64,000 bases of DNA from Ziziphus jujuba (GCF_031755915.1 NC_083385.1:17629001-17693000), one strand, 5' to 3'. Shown: positions 10,823 to 21,660, counted from the first letter of the stretch. Numbers and translations are program-made. The notes: generated by a model not told the origin, from the sequence alone.

Positions 10823-12275
10823 CATACAAACGGCTTGCCTGTGGATTTCAAATACTCAATTTTTTTGGCTTGTTTGATTCTTAACTCGCAGCTAAGAGAA
10901 GAGAAATACTGAGAAGCAATCATTTTTCTTGTGTGCTAAAAAGAGAGAAATGTTGAAAGTTTTTTTGCTTGTGAAGGAAGTGGTGGGTTGTAGAGGTTAT
11001 ATATATATTGTGAGTGTTAGGATAGTGGAGGAAAAAGGTGGTAAATTGGCTTTTGAGAGACAGCCGTTTTCTTATCTGCACATCTATAAAAATAGTGGGA
11101 GAATATCCCAAAGAAAGATATCTCTGTCGAAATGGTATAGTGTGACAAAGGGGCTTTATGTTAGCCATGAAGTGAATCATGGGAAGATTTGTAATTTGAT
11201 TGTTTATAAATTATAATTAATTGTAGGTCCGTTAGATTCTTCAAGAGCTGGATTTCATAAAAATGACTCCAAGTTGCAACAGTGTCAATCCAGTCACTTT
11301 GTATATACTTTTGGAGTGGCATACAAATACACGCACATATGGACCGAAATGGAATACTAGCGTGGTTGCTCCACTAATTCTCAGCCAAGATGAGATCATA
11401 CTCTGTGTGTGTTTGTGTGTGTGTGTGTGTATGTATATAAGATGAAGGAAATTCAGTGGAAGAACCATGGTAATTAGACAGTATATATAAATAGTCCATA
11501 TTCCATGTGACAGATGTTAGTTGTATGCATGCCAACTAGTAGACTGAGATCTTGCACTGGCGCATGCAAAGATTGCAACTTTTGCAAAAGTAGTTTTAGA
11601 AATATCAAGCTTGGACATTTTTTTTTTTTAAATCAATGTCAAAACCTTCCACTTGATCTTTCACATGATTCACTTCACCTCTAAAATAGTTTATAATTGG
11701 TTGGTTTTCCCTTTCTCTAGAAAGGGATTTTCACTTTCTTTATATTCTTTGATTTTCCAAAACATTTCAATTATTTTGTTCCTCAATGACAATGACTAAA
11801 TTAAGTTCTTAAGTTTCAGTTCTAAGCAAAAACAGGTTTACCCTTATGCGGGTACACTATTCACCACGGACAAAATCCGAGTGGAATAGGACTTTGTTAG
11901 GTATATGCCAAAGTAAGGTCTGGATATTTTTATATATATATATATAAATAAAAAGTGATTTATACTAATGCTTGGTACGTTCTGTAATCTTACCCAAAAC
12001 TTAAAAATCCACTTCTAAGGTTTCATTGGAGTTTGCCTAGTTTTGGTAGAAAAGAGAAAAGCCCAACATTACTTTATACCACCTATGTTTTCAACAAGTT
12101 GACAAGACGAATGCACTATTAAGATCCAGGTGGAAATAAAGCATTAGCAAAATCTTGTAATATACAAACGGCAAGAGAGGATATTGACATTACAACTCAA
12201 AAGCGATGAATTAATTAAAAAAGATGATATTTCTTGGAGATACTTTATCACCAACTTTGTTTTCAATTATTACAG
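10823..12275. repeat. Direct segmental duplication, copy 2
   Basis: This is the partner of 1978-3690. It keeps the C2 gene's first codons, leader, promoter region and upstream DNA in the same order and orientation. It lacks the rest of the C2 coding sequence, so the left breakpoint lies within codon 32 or just after. A (GT)n run at about 11405-11431 is specific to this copy. Confidence 0.85.
10829..10923 (-). pseudogene. 5' fragment of a C2-domain gene
   Basis: The minus strand from the ATG at 10923 encodes MIASQYFSSLSCELRI and continues to STGKP, closely matching the N-terminus of the gene at 1437-2078 (MSASQHFSSLSCEIRI to STGKL). The similarity then stops, leaving only about 32 codons, too few for a C2 domain. 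It arose with the segmental duplication and keeps its promoter, so it might still be transcribed, but it cannot encode a working C2 protein. Confidence 0.8.
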
Positions 12276-13474
12276 GAATTTTTTTTTTTCTTTTTTAAAA
12301 AGCCATCTGTCATTAACATGATACTAACCAATGTCATTAAATTCTCAAAAGCTTAGAAGGAGCTTAAATTAGAAGAGGATCCGGTTCCTTTGCTCCAAGA
12401 ATCCTCCTATAACACCACTACAATTTCTTTATGAAAAAAACTCTCCCACAATTTTAACAACATTAACACAGATACTAAAGGCCCAGATACAAAGTTCGAG
12501 AACAACACTTAAAAGAACAAAATGAGAAGTTAAATCTTGACAGCCAAAGTTTCAGATATTTCAAGAACAATTTAGAAGACGCCATTAATGCCCAAAATTT
12601 TGTTATGAAAATTAACCATATCAACAACTAAACAATGAAATTAAAAATAAGCAAACACAAAAAAAGCAAACTTGAGAATCAATGCAATAATGATGAAATA
12701 AGGATGATGAATTAGCCTTAAATATGAAGATTTATTTTAATATCATGCTATAATTGGAATAAATATTTGTGTTTTGAATAACTTTATAAATTAATAGTCT
12801 TAATCTTACATGATTGACTTCTTTCATGCAAATCTCTCAATTGTAGGACAATTTAGATTATTTGATAGTTTAATAATTTATTTACATCTTTGCGTCCTCC
12901 ATCATCTAGTTTTTATCTCTGTGGGCCGTATATAGCCTGCCATTAATTTCTTTCATCTATTTTTTCTGATTTATTAATTCCTTGGAAAATATATATCCTA
13001 AGGTTGTTATATAAATATTAATGATAGGAGAGATAGCAAATTTAAATTCTCTCATTTCACTCTTAATTGCGACGCAGCTAATTCCTGTCTAAATATTTTT
13101 TTATTGACCGCTTTAAAGTTTTAACAATGATAATATGACGATAAGATAATTACAGTCCCCCAATTTCATAACACTCCCCCGATTATACAGATGCATTAAA
13201 ATTATTTTGACTATTATTATCTTGTTAACTATTATTATCAACAATGATGATAGATCAAAATCCAGGAAAAAAAAAATGTTGTTGTAAACGAAACTAATGA
13301 TAAACAAGATAAGCTATTAAAAGAGTGTGGACTTCTATGCTTACCGCAACACAGCCATACACCATGGAATTCTAAATAAAAGAGCCAAAGAATTATATAG
13401 AGAATTTAACGTCAGAGTGACAGGGCACTCAATGAGAGGGGCAATGGCTTTCTTTTGAGTACTAGACTTAATAA
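12276..13474. other. Intergenic DNA, no gene seen
   Basis: AT-rich throughout, with no supported coding frame or clear transposon ends. Confidence 0.5.
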
Positions 13475-13937
13475 TCAATCGTAAATGAAAGAATGTCCAT
13501 GGCTATAATATTTGAACAACTTCCTATTGACAATGAAGCTTTTGCATCTCGATATAGCAAACTTGCTCATAACACAATACAACGTCTGACAAATGGACAT
13601 GATATTATGCCTCATTTGCCTGCATGGTATTCTTGTTTTCCCTGGAAAATCGACTACCACTTCCCAATAGAGTTGTGGCTTCAAAATGTTAGATTGGGTT
13701 AGTCTTGTCGACATGTTGAGAATATCTGTGATGATTTTGGTGAAGACCCAGATTATAGCAGGTCAGTCAGCGATAACAACATTTCAGACCATTTATTGTA
13801 TCATGGTGTTGACTTAATAGGCAAGACATGGAGATCATGCAGTATTATACATCGTGGATCTTGGTTTGATGGAGTATTGCAAAATAGATATTGGACAGGA
13901 AATTTATTCTTGTTCATGGATCTTGAAATTGCACTGA

Positions 13938-13942
13938 AATTG
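13938..13942. repeat. Target-site duplication, left (AATTG)
   Basis: AATTG directly precedes the copia LTR and is repeated at 20855-20859 directly after the other LTR. Confidence 0.95.
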
Positions 13943-14551
13943 TGTTAGAAAAATAACATGGATATATGTGTATATATGTGGAATAACAATTGTCAATAAT
14001 CATTATCAAATACAGGAAATAAAAATATAAAATAAAAACTTGTATGTTCTTAGTTTTAATCTGCTGGTTGAAAAATAGTCCGAGGTCTGTGTGATACCAC
14101 AGTGTCCTTAAGACAATTTCCGTCCCACCGATGCAGATGTTTTCTGATGGTTATCTCTCAGAATACAACGAAATCGAAAACTTTTGGATGCAGCACCATC
14201 AAAGCTTTCCCTCGAACTTTTTGTATACCTTTGCTTTACCATTCTCTAAATGCAAACCTTTTTTTTTTTTTTTTGAAATTTTTTTTTCTCTGTTCAAACA
14301 AAAATAAAAAACCAATTGTCTTTCCTACTCTCTTCTCCCTCCTTTTTCTCGTACGCAAGAAAAGCCTTTTCCTTTTCCAAAAAACCCAAAACGGCACCAA
14401 AATAAGCCTTTTCCTTTTCCAAAAAACCCAAAACGGCACCAAAATAAGCCTTTTCCTTTTCCAAAAAACCCAAAACAGCACCAAAATAAATTTCATTTAA
14501 TGCCCACTATTACAAACCATCCAAATCATTCAAATTCCTTAAAATGTTACA
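13943..14551 (-). repeat. 3' LTR of copia element 1
   Basis: 609 bp, aligned along its length with 20291-20854. The size difference is mainly one extra copy of a 42-45 bp unit (CCTTTTCCTTTTCC followed by AAAAAACCC) near 14365-14490: three copies here against two in the 5' LTR. It keeps the hairpin and primer-like segments described for the other LTR, although the conserved loop has decayed by transitions. Confidence 0.95.
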
Positions 14552-14563
14552 ATCCCCCACATG
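14552..14563 (-). other. Polypurine tract of copia element 1
   Basis: The sense strand reads CATGTGGGGGAT immediately before the 3' LTR, the expected primer for plus-strand DNA synthesis. Confidence 0.8.
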
Positions 14564-15099
14564 AATGATTTGACTTATAAGGACTATGCAAGAGTCTGGT
14601 GGTAAAGCTCTGCAGTTGGAACCTGCATAGGATAGATAGATGTTACTCTTTGAACCTTCCCTTATGCAACTATATCTTCTTTACTGACTAATGGTAGATG
14701 CGATATCTTTGAACCATTTCGTCGTTTGTGTAAATGATAACATAGTTCACACAGATTCCTCTCTGGTACACTTTAGTTCTTACTGTTGTGTTCATTTTGG
14801 CCTTGAACACCTGCCTGGTTCTGCGAGAGTTTCTAAAGAATTGCGCCCTTAATAATTCTCCTTTGAAGCGGCCACTCTTCTCTCTCACATAGGTGATTCC
14901 TATTTCCAATGTAATCAGTATAACTATGCATAGATTACTAAACACATACTTTTAGGAATCATTAAAAGCATACTTCATGCTTAACCTCTATCTATCACTG
15001 TTTCATCATAGGAATGGGCAGATGATTAACCCCCACAGTGATTCATACCAGTCTTTACAATTGCGTTGTCCCATTGAACCTAGATCTTGGGATCTCCAG

Positions 15100-18000
15100 T
15101 CAACTAGGTTGGGTTTCCATCGTATCGACTTTACTTACGGGCTTCAATCCCATTCCCCTCGATGACTTCTCAACTAGTTCTCTATTTAACCCTTTGGTTA
15201 GCTGATCCGCAATGTTATCCTTTGATTTTACATAGTTTATCGAGATAACTCCAGTTAAAATTAATTGTCTAATAGAATTGTGTCTACGACGAATATGTCT
15301 AGACTTTCCATTATACATAATATTCTATGCCCTGCCAATCGCAGATTGATTATCACAATGTATACTTATGGCTGGCACAGGTTTAGGCCACCTTAGAATG
15401 TCCTCTAAGAATTGGCGTAGCCATTCTGCCTCTTCTTCACATTTATCTAATGCGATGAACTTTGATTCCATCGTGGATCGAGCTATCACTGTTTGTTTTG
15501 AGGACTTCCACGTTACAGCTGCACCCGCTAATGTAAATACATAGCCACTAGTGGATTTTGAATCCTTTATATCTGATATCCAGTTAGCATCACTGTATTC
15601 TTCTAATACAGCAGGATATCTCGTATAGTGTAGTCCGTATTCACGAGTATATCGTAAGTATCTTAATACTCTAACGATTCCTTTTCAATGTTCATCATTT
15701 GGATTACTCGTGTATCTACTTAGTCTACTTATAGCATAGGCTAAGTCTGGTCTTGTACAATTCATTAAGTACATCAGACTTCCAATCACCCTTGCATATT
15801 ACACTTGAGCTACACTCTCTCCTTTATTCTTAGATAAGTGTAAACTCACATCAATGGGTGTTCTGGCTATATTAATGTCATCTTTACTAAAATTAGCCAG
15901 TATTTTATCTACATAATGCGTTTGACTAAGAATGATACCATTCGAAGTCCTCGTGATTTTCATCCCTAAAATCACATTTGCACGCCCCATATCTTTCATA
16001 TCAAATTTGGATTTCAACTTATAGTTTGGACCATATTGTCATCACTACCTACTATGAGTATGTCATCTACATACAGATAAAGAATGACATATCCATTCTC
16101 TGTATCTTTTACATAAATGCACTTGTCACACTTATTTATCTTAAATCCATCACTAAGCATGGCACTATCAAATTTTTGATGCCATTGCTTTGAGGCTTGT
16201 TTAAGTCCATATAAGGACTTTACCAATCTACAGACTTTCTTTTCTTGTCCTGGTGCGGAGAAACCCTCATGTTGCTCCGTGTAGATCTTTTCATCGAGAT
16301 CTCCATTAAGAAAGGCTGTTTTCACATCCATTTGATTTACTTCAAGATTCCGCAATGCCGCAATCGCCAGTACCATCCTTATGGAATTTATTCTCGTCAC
16401 CGGAGAATAAGTATCAAAATAATCAAGGCCTTCTTGTTGCTTGTATCCTTTAATTACAAGTCTTACCTTATACTTATCTATTGTTCCATCTGCTTTCATC
16501 CTCCTTTTAAATATCCATTTGTAACCTAACGGTTTACAACCTGGAGGAAGATCTACTAGTTCCCAGGTATGATTTTGCAAGATGTAATCAATTTCATTTT
16601 TTATGGCTTCTTTCCATAAATTTCCTTCAGGAGAACTAACAGCTTCTTGGAAGCTTTGAGATTCACTTTCTAGCATATAAGTAAGAAAATTCGGACCGTA
16701 GGATTTTTCCGTTCTTACTCTTTTGCTTCGTCTTAATTCAACCTCAGTCTCAACTTCGGTCTCCTGATCTTGATCACTATCATGATCATCATCATTGAGA
16801 GCATCATAAGTTCGTTTAGACGTACTAGGTCCTGCTTCAATTTTATATGGAAAAATATGTTCGAAAAATGATGCATTTCTCGATTCCATTATTCTATTCT
16901 TGTGTATATCAGGAATCTCTGACTTATACAAGAGAAACCGATATGCACTACTATTTTGTGCATATCTTATGAAGATGCAATCTACTATCTTGGGACCTAT
17001 CTTTACCTTTTTAAGAGCATGTATCACAACTTTGGCAAGACACCCCCACACTCGTAAATATTTATAGGTAGGTTGTCTTCCTTTTCAAAGTTCATACGAT
17101 GTTTTCACCTGATCTTTACGGGGCACCTTACTTAAAAGGTCGTTTGCCGACAAAACGGCTTCCCCCCACAAGTTCTGAGGTACTCCAGAACTTAACAGCA
17201 TTGCATTCATCATTTCTTTCAAAGTTCTATTTTTCCGTTCAGCCACACCATTCGATTGCGACGAATATAGTGGAGTAACTTCATGTATTATGTCATGTTG
17301 ACCACAATACTCTCCAAATGGAGTTACATACTCTCCACCATGATCACTTCTGATCAATTTAATTTTGTGGGTGAGTTGATTCTCAACTTCCATTTTATAG
17401 AGAATAAATTTCTCTATAGCCTCACCTTGCTCTTAAGCAAGTACACATAGCAATATTTCGTGCTATCATCAATAAAGGTGATAAAATATTTATTACCACC
17501 TCTAGTCGGTGCAAACTTTAAATCACATACATCACTACGTATTAAATCCAGAGATTCATTATTTCTTTCAATTGTTTGATATGATAATCTCGTTAATTTC
17601 GCTTCTACATTAGTTTCACACTTATGTTTGGTATCAATATCAAACGTGGGAATATGATTCAAGTTAATTAACGTCCGCAAAGAATTAAAATTAACATGAC
17701 CTAGTCTACCATGCCACAAAATGGAAGACTCAAGCAAGTAAACGGAAGAAGTACTAGCTTTATTATTAATAAATTTTGGCTTTACAGTCATTACATTCAA
17801 TTTGAACATACCATTGACTTCATAGCCCTTTCCCACAAACATCCCATACTTGGACAAGATAACCTTGTCTGACTCAAACACTAATCTAAAACCATGTTTG
17901 ATTAGCAGCGATCCAGACACCAAATTCTTACGAATGTTTGGTACATACAATACACTATTTAGAGTTAGATCCTTCTCAGAGGTCATCTTCAGGACAATCT

Positions 18001-18351
18001 TGCCCTCCCCTTGGATTTTCGATGTGGCAGAGTTACCCATGAACAATTTCTCCCCATTTGCCTTTAGTTCAAAGGAGGTGAACATGCTCCTATCTGCACA
18101 CACGTGGCGGGTTGCACCTGTATTTATCCACCACTCTCTTGGGTTAGAACCCACTAAGTTCACCTCAGAGACAACAGCACTTAGGTCAATATCATCAACC
18201 TCTCTTGTGATGTGCTCCATCATCTGTGCCTCCTTGTTCCTTTTTCTTTTCGATAATCTACAATCTGCCACTCTGTGACCCATCTTGTCACAATTGAAGC
18301 ATTTTCCTTGAAACTTGGCCTTTTTGGAGATGCCTCCTTTAGGCCCCAACT
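15100..18351 (-). pseudogene. pol region of copia element 1 (zinc knuckle, PR, IN, RT, RNase H)
   Basis: The reading order is a CCHC zinc knuckle (CFNCDKMGHRVADC), a protease with NTGA in place of the catalytic DTGA, an integrase with its GHV motif, D,D and NGVAERKNRTLKE region, a reverse transcriptase with LYVDD at its active site, and RNase H ending near 15100. Breaks are a 4-nt insertion-like shift near 18343-18356, a 1-nt loss near 17428, a TGA at 17085-17087 in place of Trp, a shift near 16017, TAA at 15799-15801, TGA at 15685-15687 and TAG at 15325-15327. The reverse transcriptase catalytic residues remain, but no intact polyprotein can be made. Confidence 0.95.
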
Positions 18352-19058
18352 TGGAACTCACTATGCTCCACAACATTGGCCTTCATAGCGGCCTTCATGG
18401 ATCTCCTGTCAGATCTCCTATTATCATCTTCTATGCGAAGCTTGCTAACAAGAGCCTCCATATCCATCTCCTTTCTTTTGTGCTTAAGATAATTCCTGAA
18501 ATCACTCCAGCTTGGAGGTAGCTTCTCAATCATACAAGCCACTTGAAAGGCTTCATTAACGATCATCCCTTCAGCAAGAAGTTCTTGGATGAGCACTTGC
18601 AGCTCATGTACCTGACTCATTAGTGGCTTGGTATCCACCATCATATAGTCCAAAAATCTGCCTACCACAAACTTTCTGGATCCAGCATTCTCGGTCTTGT
18701 ACTTCCGGTCCAAAGTTTCCCACAGCTCTTTCGCTGATTTTGAGCTACAGTATACTCTATAAAGGGAATCTGATAGGTCATTCAAGACATAATTCCGACA
18801 TAAATAATCGGAATTCTTCCACACATCCACCGCCATCAGAGTTTCTTTATCACTCTCTTCACTACTCGGTGGTGCGTCTTCAGTTAGAAACCTTGCAAGG
18901 CCCAATGTAGTCAGGTAAAACAACATCTTCTGTTGCCACCTTTTGAAATTTGCTCCATCAAACTTCTCAAGTTTTTCTGCATGACTTGCAGTAGGAGGAG
19001 CTTGAAACACAGGAGTTTGTTTTGCCACTTGTGCAACGGGCACATCTCCACTTGCCAT
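18339..19058 (-). pseudogene. gag region of copia element 1
   Basis: The capsid-like frame starts at the ATG at 19058 ([10 protein letters not shown]) and runs through [38 protein letters not shown] and IEKLPPSW to the basic KHKRKEMD segment. These are the conserved blocks of plant copia gag (UBN2/RVT-associated family). The frame then shifts and ends at 18339, just before the zinc knuckle. A longer start at 19088 is possible but adds residues ([10 protein letters not shown]) not typical of gag. Confidence 0.9.
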
Positions 19059-19189
19059 TTCTGTAAAATCACAAAAACCAAAAATCAATTAGTTGTTATT
19101 CTATCTCAGCAAACTAATTCCAACCAATTTCCAATAGGAAAACACAAACAATATGATTTTCTAGGGTTTCTGTATACACCCACAAGATT

Positions 19190-19645
19190 TACTGTTCATA
19201 TATACTGTTCACTGACACGTGGCGTTACCAGAGGCCGACATGTGGCATACCCACAAACTGACACATGGCGTCTTCGGAGGCAAACACGTGGCTCATTCAC
19301 AACGTGACACATGTCACACTTAAGGTGACGACACATGGCGCTGTTATATGTTGACATGTGGCACCACGGGAGATCGACACGTGGCACATGTAATAGGTCG
19401 CAACGCGTCAACTCCATGATACGACACGTGGCTCTCTCATAGGACGACACGTGTCATTTTTTTACAGGTCGACATGTGGCATCTCTAACGGTCGACACGT
19501 GGCGTCTCTAACAGTCGACACGTGGCATTGTTACTGTGTGACACATGGCATCTCCATGGTTCGCCACGTAGCCTTGGCAATGTGCACGGTGTCATTGTTC
19601 ATATGCCACCTGTCGCTCTCTCATGGCGACATGTGGCGTGTCCAT
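19190..19645 (-). repeat. 23-bp array of CACGTG-type motifs in the copia leader
   Basis: About sixteen degenerate copies of GACACGTGGC or its CATGTGGC, CACATGGC and CACGTGTC variants occur every 22-25 bp. Intervening text such as ATCTCTAACGGTC is repeated in the better units (19450-19545). The core CACGTG is a G-box/ABRE-like palindrome. The array lies in the untranslated leader between the 5' LTR and gag. C/T variation at the CpG inside the core fits deamination of methylated cytosine. Function is inference: a transcription-factor platform or a structured RNA leader. Confidence 0.8.
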
Positions 19646-20271
19646 ACCAATTGGGCCACTGTTCATATGGGCTGGATCTTATCTGGGCTTGGGCCTTGGA
19701 TTGAACAGTAACCTGTTCTAACCTGGGTTGAGACTTTGAACTGGGCCAGATCCAACCGTACCCAATTTCAGACCCATTAACCCAAATCCGGCCCGTTTGC
19801 CCATTTTTAACCATTCTTCAACCTCCAACCGGGTCAAATTCGACCCATTTTACTGGTAAACGGGTTTTCTGACCGGGTTCATATTTTTTCACCTCTTTTT
19901 CACTAATCCAGCACCAAAAAATGCCAAAAAATCATCAAAAATCTTAAAATTCATGGGTAATTCAATTTTGGAAAAAAAATAAATTTAATTTTAAACAATG
20001 ATAAGGAATTGCCCAAGAATTTTCAAACCCATAAGAAACAGCTTTCTCACAAACCCAACACAACAAATAGATCAAATCATGGACATGTATATTTTACAAA
20101 AATATTTATAAACATTTGAAAAAGTAAAAACAAAAAAAATACCACATGTCCATCACACAACCCATTTGGGTTTGAAGCCATTTTTTTTTTTTTTAAACAA
20201 AAACTTTACACCCGAAAGTCACTAATCAACAACAAGATTGAACAATCCACATATATAAACATATATTCATG

Positions 20272-20288
20272 CGGAAAATTGTCTTAAG
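20272..20288 (-). other. Candidate self-complementary primer-binding site, copia 1
   Basis: The sense strand reads CTTAAGACAATTTTCCG, starting 2 nt inside the 5' LTR, where plant copia elements normally carry TGGTATCAGAGC-type sequence complementary to tRNA-iMet. No such tRNA site is seen. Instead it pairs with CGGAAATTGTCTTAAG within the same element's LTR (20470-20455), all 16 bases matching with one unpaired extra base in the site. Confidence 0.65.
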
Positions 20289-20290
20289 AA

Positions 20291-20854
20291 TGTTAGAAAA
20301 ATAACATGGATATATGTGTATATATGTGGAATAACAATTGTCAATAATTATTATCAAATACAGGAAATAAAAATATAAAATAAAAACCTGTATGTCCTTA
20401 GTTTTAATCTGCTAGTTGAAAAATAGTCCGAGGCCTGTGTGATACCACAGTGTCCTTAAGACAATTTCCGTCCCACCGGTGCAGATATTTTCTGACGGTT
20501 GTCTCCCAGGATACAACGGAATCGAAAACTTTTGGATGCAGCACCACCAAAGCTTTTCCTCAAACTTTTTGTATACCTTTGCTTTACCACTCTCTAAATG
20601 CAAACCTTTTTTTTTTTTTTGAATTTTTTTTTCTCTGTTCAAACAAGAATAAAAAGCCAATTGTCTTTTCTACTCTCTTCTCCCTCCTTTTTCTCGTACG
20701 CCAGAAAAGCATTTTCCTTTTCCAAAAAACCCAAAACGGCACCAAAATAAGCCTTTTCCTTTTCCAAAAAACCCAAAACGGCACCAAAATAAATTTCATT
20801 TAATGCCCACTATTACAAACCGTCCAAATCATTCAAATTCCTTAAAACGTTACA
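20291..20854 (-). repeat. 5' LTR of copia element 1
   Basis: 564 bp, TG...CA in both orientations, with CGTTACA at its right end and TGTTAGAAA at its left end. A TATA-like GGTATACAAAAAG on the sense strand lies at about 20567-20579. Downstream of it are the conserved hairpin (20498-20517), the primer-like segment (20455-20470) and a second hairpin (20435-20450). Confidence 0.95.
20435..20517 (-). promoter_or_regulatory. Structured LTR RNA segment: hairpin, primer-like segment, hairpin
   Basis: In sense order it has a 5-bp stem GTTGT/ACAAC closing the 10-nt loop ATCCTGGGAG, 27 nt of spacer, the segment CGGAAATTGTCTTAAG, 4 nt, then the hairpin CTGTG-GTATCA-CACAG. The same order and near-identical spacing occur in copia element 2. 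The function, release or presentation of a self-primer, is inference. Confidence 0.55.
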
Positions 20855-20859
20855 AATTG
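20855..20859. repeat. Target-site duplication, right (AATTG)
   Basis: Exact repeat of 13938-13942, directly after the 5' LTR of the minus-strand element. Confidence 0.95.
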
Positions 20860-20898
20860 AATACTGCGACCCAACCCTCTCTAAGTTTGTCAGCCTAA

Positions 20899-21519
20899 AA
20901 AGTTATTTCATTAATCTTTATTATTTAAAGCTTTTTCAAAAAAAGAAAAAAGAAGAAAAAGAAAGAGGTTATACCTCTTCTAAATCCCAATCAAATTGAG
21001 CATTAATTTTACGTGCCTTCATGCAATATTAAAATAATAATAATAATAATAATAATTATAATAAGAAAACAATGAAATATAAAAATGAATACAATGTTTT
21101 TTGGGAGTAAATTCCCCTAAGTTCATGTCCAGGCGAGTAAGCTGAGAGGCCATGAAGTAGTGTGGTGAGTTTTGAGATAAGAGCAAGTCTCACAAAACTC
21201 ACAGACGTCAAACACAGACCCGGTAACTCTTTTGGGCAAAGTCCATGAATGTGAGAATGAGTCAAATATCCCACTAATTAATGAATAAGCTCTTATATGG
21301 AGCAAGTATTTGAAACATCTAAAAGCCCAAACTCAGTATGCAAAGAGAATGGAATTGAAGGATATATAAAAAAATATGATTAATTTTTTTTTAGTAGGAA
21401 ATTTATTTTTTCACACTTTGCTTCCTCGTTCAATCATCAACATCAGAGAACCCCCCACCAAAAACACTTCATTGATTTTATTTATAAAACGAGACTTGTA
21501 GTGATAAGTATATATATAT
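20899..21519. other. Intergenic DNA with a dispersed repeat
   Basis: No gene seen. The part from about 21320 to 21510 matches 9600-9815. An (AAT)n run lies near 21036-21056. Confidence 0.5.
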
Positions 21520-21660
21520 GGAAATTTTATGGTGAGAACGGTCCATATGAAGACCGCAGTATTAATAACGGTTTCTTAGAAAATCGTCACCAATACTATA
21601 AAAAATCATCACCAATACTGTAGTGCGTATGAAGACCGTCCGCACCATAAACGGACTGAA
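21520..21660. mobile_element. Foldback MITE, copy A, inside a TA tract
   Basis: A 141-bp unit with imperfect terminal inverted repeats. The left begins GGAAATTTTATGGTGAGAAC and the right in reverse complement reads TTTATGGTGCGGACGGTC. The centre is itself an inverted repeat (CGGTTTCTTAGAAAATCG). It is flanked on both sides by TA dinucleotide runs. A close relative lies at 60808-60969. It has no coding capacity. Confidence 0.75.

Larger units (their letters stand above)
13943..20854 (-). mobile_element. Ty1/copia retrotransposon 1, complete but defective
   Basis: A 6.9-kb element on the minus strand, bounded by LTRs (TG...CA) and an exact AATTG target duplication. In sense order it has the 5' LTR (20854-20291), a non-standard primer site (20288-20272), a leader with a 23-bp repeat array, gag, protease, integrase, reverse transcriptase, RNase H, a polypurine tract and the 3' LTR. 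Integrase before reverse transcriptase defines the copia order. The coding region has at least three frameshifts and four stop codons. The two LTRs differ at about 23 sites by eye, nearly all transitions, so the insertion is not recent. It could move only if other copies supplied proteins. Confidence 0.95.
13475..20898 (+). pseudogene. Unrecognised host ORF split by a copia element
   Basis: The plus frame is open from 13475, with an ATG at 13493, to the retrotransposon boundary at 13942 except for one TAG at 13700-13702. After the element and its second target copy the same frame resumes at 20860 and ends at TAA 20896-20898. About 158 residues are covered. Features include LAHNTIQRL, a Trp-rich part (PAWYSCFPW), an acidic run (DDFGEDPDY) and GSWFDGVLQNRYW. 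I do not recognise the family. The single stop and the lost continuity suggest a dead gene or 3' exon. Upstream exons could not be identified. Confidence 0.55.

Noticed and set aside
14102..14500. 132-residue frame and its antisense partner in the copia LTR
   Set aside because: Produced by the CCTTTTCCTTTTCC tandem units of the LTR. A shorter version appears in the other LTR.
20440..20450. TGGTATCA-like word within the copia 1 LTR, similar to a tRNA-Met primer site
   Set aside because: It lies inside the LTR rather than next to it, and is part of the hairpin CTGTG-GTATCA-CACAG.
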